Below, in pieces: positions 61,479 to 64,000 of a stretch of DNA of 64,000 nucleotides. Made by a program: the position numbers and the translations under genes. The stretch lies in the NCBI RefSeq assembly GCF_014640535.1, contig NZ_BMHD01000001.1, positions 1,986,214-2,050,213 on the forward strand, written 5' to 3'. Numbering within the stretch: position 1 is the first letter of the stretch; each line of letters begins with the position of its first letter. The DNA comes from Cnuibacter physcomitrellae (GTDB lineage Bacteria; Actinomycetota; Actinomycetes; Actinomycetales; Microbacteriaceae). The notes under the pieces are model-generated. The model did not search any database and was not told the origin of the DNA. It saw only the letters and a program-made list of their open reading frames with translations.

Positions 61479-62537
61479 TCACATCCAGCGGTTGCGTTTG
61501 AACACCAGGAACAGGATCGTGCTGACGAGGAGCATCGCCCCGATCGCCATGGGGTAGCCGAAGTCCCAGTGCAGCTCGGGCATGTTGTCGAAGTTCATGC
61601 CGTAGATGCCCGTGATGAGCGACGGCGCGAAGAGGATGGCCGCCCACGCGGACACCTTCTTCACCTCCTCGCCCTGCTTCAGACTCGTCTCGGACAGCTG
61701 GCGCGACGCCTCCGCCTGGTCGAGGCTCGCCTCGGCGAGGCGCTGCATCTCGCGGTTCGACTCCTGCGTGGCGAGCGTGGACTGCACAGTGAGGGCGTTC
61801 TGCAGGTTGTCGCGCATGGTGTCGACACGGCCGATGATCTGCAGCACGTGGTCGAGCACATCGCGCAGGCCCCGCTGCACTTCGAGCTCGACGCCGTACT
61901 TCTCGCCGCCGCGGAGCAGCGCCTCCATCATCGGGGCGAGCGGATGCACGGCCCGCTGCACCTCGATCACCTCGCCGATCAGGTCGTAGATGCGCTTCGC
62001 GACCGTCGAGTCGCCGGAGAACAGCTGCGTCTCGATCTCGTCGATGTCGTTCTCGAGCCCGCCCAGCACCGGGTTGTACTCGTCGATCACCTGGTCGAGG
62101 ATCGCGTACATCACCGCATCCGGACCGAGCTTCAGCAGGTCGCGGTTCGCCTCGAGCCGGTGCCGCACCGCGCCGAGGTTCGGCGACTCCGCATGCCGGA
62201 CCGTCACGACGAACCCGGGGCCGATGAAGAGGTGGAGCTCGCCGAACTCCACCCGCTCCTCCGAGTCGATGTAGCGCGCGGGGCGCAGCACGATGAACAG
62301 GGTGTCGCCGTAGCGTTCGAGCTTGGCGCGCTGATGGCCGCTCAGCGCATCCTCGACCGCGAGGTGGTGGAGGTCGAACTCGTCGGCGACCGACCGCAGC
62401 TCGTGAGCGCTCGGACGGTACAGCCCGATCCATGCCATGCCGTGCATGTCGCGCAGCAGCTCGTACGTCTCGTCGAGGCTGGCGGGATCCTTCGTGCGCA
62501 CCCCGTCGACGTACACGGCGTTGTCGATGATGGGCAC
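61479..62537 (-). CDS. corA: CorA-family magnesium transporter
   Basis: 352-aa Mg2+/Co2+ channel: large N-terminal cytosolic funnel, a long stalk helix (VQSTLATQESNREMQRLAEA), then TM1 ending in the selectivity motif YGMNFDNMPE and TM2 with the KRNRWM tail. I favour GTG 62537, preceded by GGAGG at five bases; GTG 62555 would place that GGAGG inside the gene. Confidence 0.92.
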   Translation of the reverse strand: MPIIDNAVYVDGVRTKDPASLDETYELLRDMHGMAWIGLYRPSAHELRSVADEFDLHHLAVEDALSGHQRAKLERYGDTLFIVLRPARYIDSEERVEFGELHLFIGPGFVVTVRHAESPNLGAVRHRLEANRDLLKLGPDAVMYAILDQVIDEYNPVLGGLENDIDEIETQLFSGDSTVAKRIYDLIGEVIEVQRAVHPLAPMMEALLRGGEKYGVELEVQRGLRDVLDHVLQIIGRVDTMRDNLQNALTVQSTLATQESNREMQRLAEASLDQAEASRQLSETSLKQGEEVKKVSAWAAILFAPSLITGIYGMNFDNMPELHWDFGYPMAIGAMLLVSTILFLVFKRNRWM

Positions 62538-62642
62538 GAGGTCCTCCGGAGGCACGGTCGGGATGGGCGCGACGCCGCCTGCAGCGGTGGTCTGCGCACA
62601 CTGTACCCGGCGCGGATGACTCTGGGTCGCGTACCCCGGAGA

Positions 62643-63035
62643 TCAGATCGGGCAGAGGACGGCGCCCCCCACAGCCGTGCAGCTCATCTTGACGCCATGC
62701 GACACTCGCTTCGCGTCGTTGCCGTTCGCGGCGGTGCCGTCCTTGCGGGCGAACACGTGGTACGGCATGCCGTCCGCTCCGAGCCGTGCGCCCTCGTAGC
62801 CCATGTCCTCAGGGAGATACGACGACTGTCCTCCCGCGGATCCGGCTGCGCCGTTCTGAGCATCCCACCCGTTGTGGCAGGCCGGGTCTATGTCCATCTC
62901 GACGCACTGGTACTCCCACCCATACGTCCCCGTCTTCGCGGAGGCTGCCGAGGCGCCGGCCACGAGGGGAACGAGGAGGGCCGCGCCGCAGGCGACAGTG
63001 ATGAATCCAGCACGAAGGGGTCGAAGACGTCTCAT
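62643..63035 (-). CDS. small secreted four-cysteine protein
   Basis: 130 aa with a signal peptide (RRLRPLRAGFITVACGAALL ... AGASAASA, cleavage near residue 32). The mature 98 residues contain four Cys (YQCVEMDIDPACHNGWD and MSCTAVGGAVLCPI), compatible with two disulfides. AAAGGATC precedes ATG 63035. No family recognised. It diverges from the metalloregulator gene, which might control it. Confidence 0.75.
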   Translation of the reverse strand: MRRLRPLRAGFITVACGAALLVPLVAGASAASAKTGTYGWEYQCVEMDIDPACHNGWDAQNGAAGSAGGQSSYLPEDMGYEGARLGADGMPYHVFARKDGTAANGNDAKRVSHGVKMSCTAVGGAVLCPI

Positions 63036-63085
63036 GATGATCCTTTCTCGTTTTCCTGAGCATAACTCATTTGATCCTCGATCGA

Positions 63086-63100
63086 TACAGTGGCGGAATG
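63086..63100 (+). promoter_or_regulatory. leaderless promoter of the DtxR-family gene
   Basis: TACAGT (63086-63091) ends six bases before ATG 63098. Confidence 0.55.
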
Positions 63101-63934
63101 AGCATCTGGTCCGCGCACGAGGGACAGCCCCGGCGCATCGGTGCGCAGGAGATCGCGGCCGAGAACTACCTCAAGGCCATCTACACGCACACCGAGTGGC
63201 AGCCCGCGCCCATCACGCCGTCGGCGCTGGCGTCGCGGCTCGGGGTCGCGCCGTCGTCGGTGACCGAGATGGTGAAGAAGCTCGCGGCGGCCGGGCTCGT
63301 GACGCACGTGCCCTACGGTCCGCTGACTCTGACGACCCTCGGTCGAACGCGGGCTGCCGACGTGGTGCGGCGGCACCGGCTCGTCGAGACGTGGCTTGTC
63401 CGGGAGATGGGCTACGCGTGGGATGAGGTGCACGACGAGGCGGAGGTGCTCGAGCACTCGATCAGCGAGCGGCTCCTCGACGCCATCGACGCGCGGCTCG
63501 GCCGCCCGCAGCAGGATCCGCACGGCGACCCCATCCCCGACTCCGACGGACGTGCCCCCGTCTTCGACGCCGTCCCGCTCGAGGACGCCGCCGTCGGACA
63601 CGTGGGCGCGGTGGTGCGGATCAGCGACCGCGACGGCGCGCTCCTGCGCGCCCTCTCGGCGAGCGGGATCGTGCCCGGTGCCGTCGTCGTCGTCGGCGAC
63701 GGCCCCTCCCTCGCGCTCGCGCCGCTCGGTGCCGGTGCCGGTGCCGGTGCCGCGTCGGGCGGTGCGGGTGGGGCCCGTGCGGGTGGGGCCGGTGCGACCG
63801 GCGGGGTGCCTGGGTCCGAGTCGGGTGGGGCCCGTGGGGTAGGTGGGGCTGGCGGGGTGCCGGGGTCCGGCGGGACAGCGGGCGCGGTCACGATCGAGGC
63901 GACCGAGACCGTGTGGATCGCCCGCTCGCGCTGA
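63098..63934 (+). CDS. DtxR/MntR-family metalloregulator
   Basis: 278-aa metal-dependent repressor. wHTH at about 20-80 (IAAENYLKAIYTHTEWQP, SALASRLGVAPSSVTEMVKKL). Metal-site residues align as His93, Glu97, His112, Glu116, Glu119, His120 (VHDEAEVLEH). The DtxR/IdeR Cys is replaced by Glu116, as in MntR, which favours manganese. The C-terminal FeoA/SH3-like domain (GHVGAVVRISDRDGALLRAL) is split by about 50 residues of Gly/Ala/Val-rich repeat (roughly 207-257). Possible controller of the SIP gene box at 21436. Confidence 0.88.
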   Translation: MSIWSAHEGQPRRIGAQEIAAENYLKAIYTHTEWQPAPITPSALASRLGVAPSSVTEMVKKLAAAGLVTHVPYGPLTLTTLGRTRAADVVRRHRLVETWLVREMGYAWDEVHDEAEVLEHSISERLLDAIDARLGRPQQDPHGDPIPDSDGRAPVFDAVPLEDAAVGHVGAVVRISDRDGALLRALSASGIVPGAVVVVGDGPSLALAPLGAGAGAGAASGGAGGARAGGAGATGGVPGSESGGARGVGGAGGVPGSGGTAGAVTIEATETVWIARSR

Positions 63935-64000
63935 CGCTCGACACCGAATACGCACAAGTCCCCCCGTATTTCGAGGGACTTCCCCGAAATCCGTGACGAG
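63930..64000. repeat. family A element, cut by window end
   Basis: CGACACCGAATACG, then AAGTCCC pairing with GGGACTT (63957-63980), then CCGAAATCCGTGACGAG. Same motif set as the other family A palindromes; follows the regulator's stop codon. Confidence 0.7.

Noticed and set aside
1-64000. tRNA, rRNA, insertion sequence or prophage genes
   Set aside because: No tRNA T-arm motif (GGTTCGAATCC-like), no rRNA, transposase, integrase or phage structural genes were seen on either strand.

Overview
The window is a very GC-rich stretch of actinobacterial chromosome. The closest fit is the family Microbacteriaceae, by inference from gene content, mycothiol-type proteins, LAxTG sorting, and the codon and promoter style. 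No marker gene here fixes the genus. I see no rRNA, tRNA, prophage, transposase or CRISPR array. About 60 protein genes are supported.

Layout. 0-4.5 kb: an operon for a ribose-type (CUT2) sugar ABC importer plus a short-chain dehydrogenase. 4.6-5.2 kb: two small minus-strand genes, one coding a protein with serine at every third residue. 5.3-9.1 kb: an F420-reductase-like gene diverging from a MarR regulator, then an aldo/keto reductase, then a second decayed MarR plus intact reductase, which looks like a duplicated module. 9.2-14.2 kb: repeat arrays, a small acidic protein, an APC amino-acid permease, an MFS exporter and a seven-unit tandem array. 14.4-24.4 kb: guanine deaminase with a membrane ABM protein, purL, a regulator and membrane-protein pair, a siderophore-interacting protein, chorismate mutase, an EamA exporter and a second repeat array. 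24.5-28 kb: GNAT, a mycothiol-type DinB-fold protein, and a UBP zinc finger divergent from a cyclic-nucleotide-domain/thioredoxin-reductase-like fusion. 28-34.9 kb: a seven-gene ribose or deoxyribose operon (kinase, permease, binding protein, ATPase, rbsD, deoC-like, GntR). 35-41 kb: a thioredoxin-like protein, a LacI regulator, a cell-wall-anchored GH92 mannosidase, and purA. 41-46.6 kb: two SDRs around an MLTR-type regulator, a DUF6328-type membrane protein, pabB and a PfpI protein. 46.7-50.7 kb: a CitA/CitB-type two-component system diverging from a CitMHS citrate transporter. 50.8-54.4 kb: TetR, a degenerate ABC-like protein and YhgE/Pip. 54.4-64 kb: a lipoprotein, PhzF, a repeat array, a membrane molybdopterin oxidoreductase, small genes, EamA, a SpoU methyltransferase, CorA, a secreted 4-Cys protein and a DtxR/MntR-type regulator.

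Two themes stand out. First, at least 16 genes have a TANNNT -10 hexamer ending exactly 6 or 7 bases before the start codon, which predicts widespread leaderless transcription. Several of these promoters carry clear operators. Second, the coding part is ordinary, but most gene-end junctions are filled with several families of perfect or near-perfect inverted repeats and tandem arrays. One pair of hairpins shows compensatory base changes, so a folded structure seems to be maintained. These intergenic elements, more than any single gene, are the least explained part of the window.
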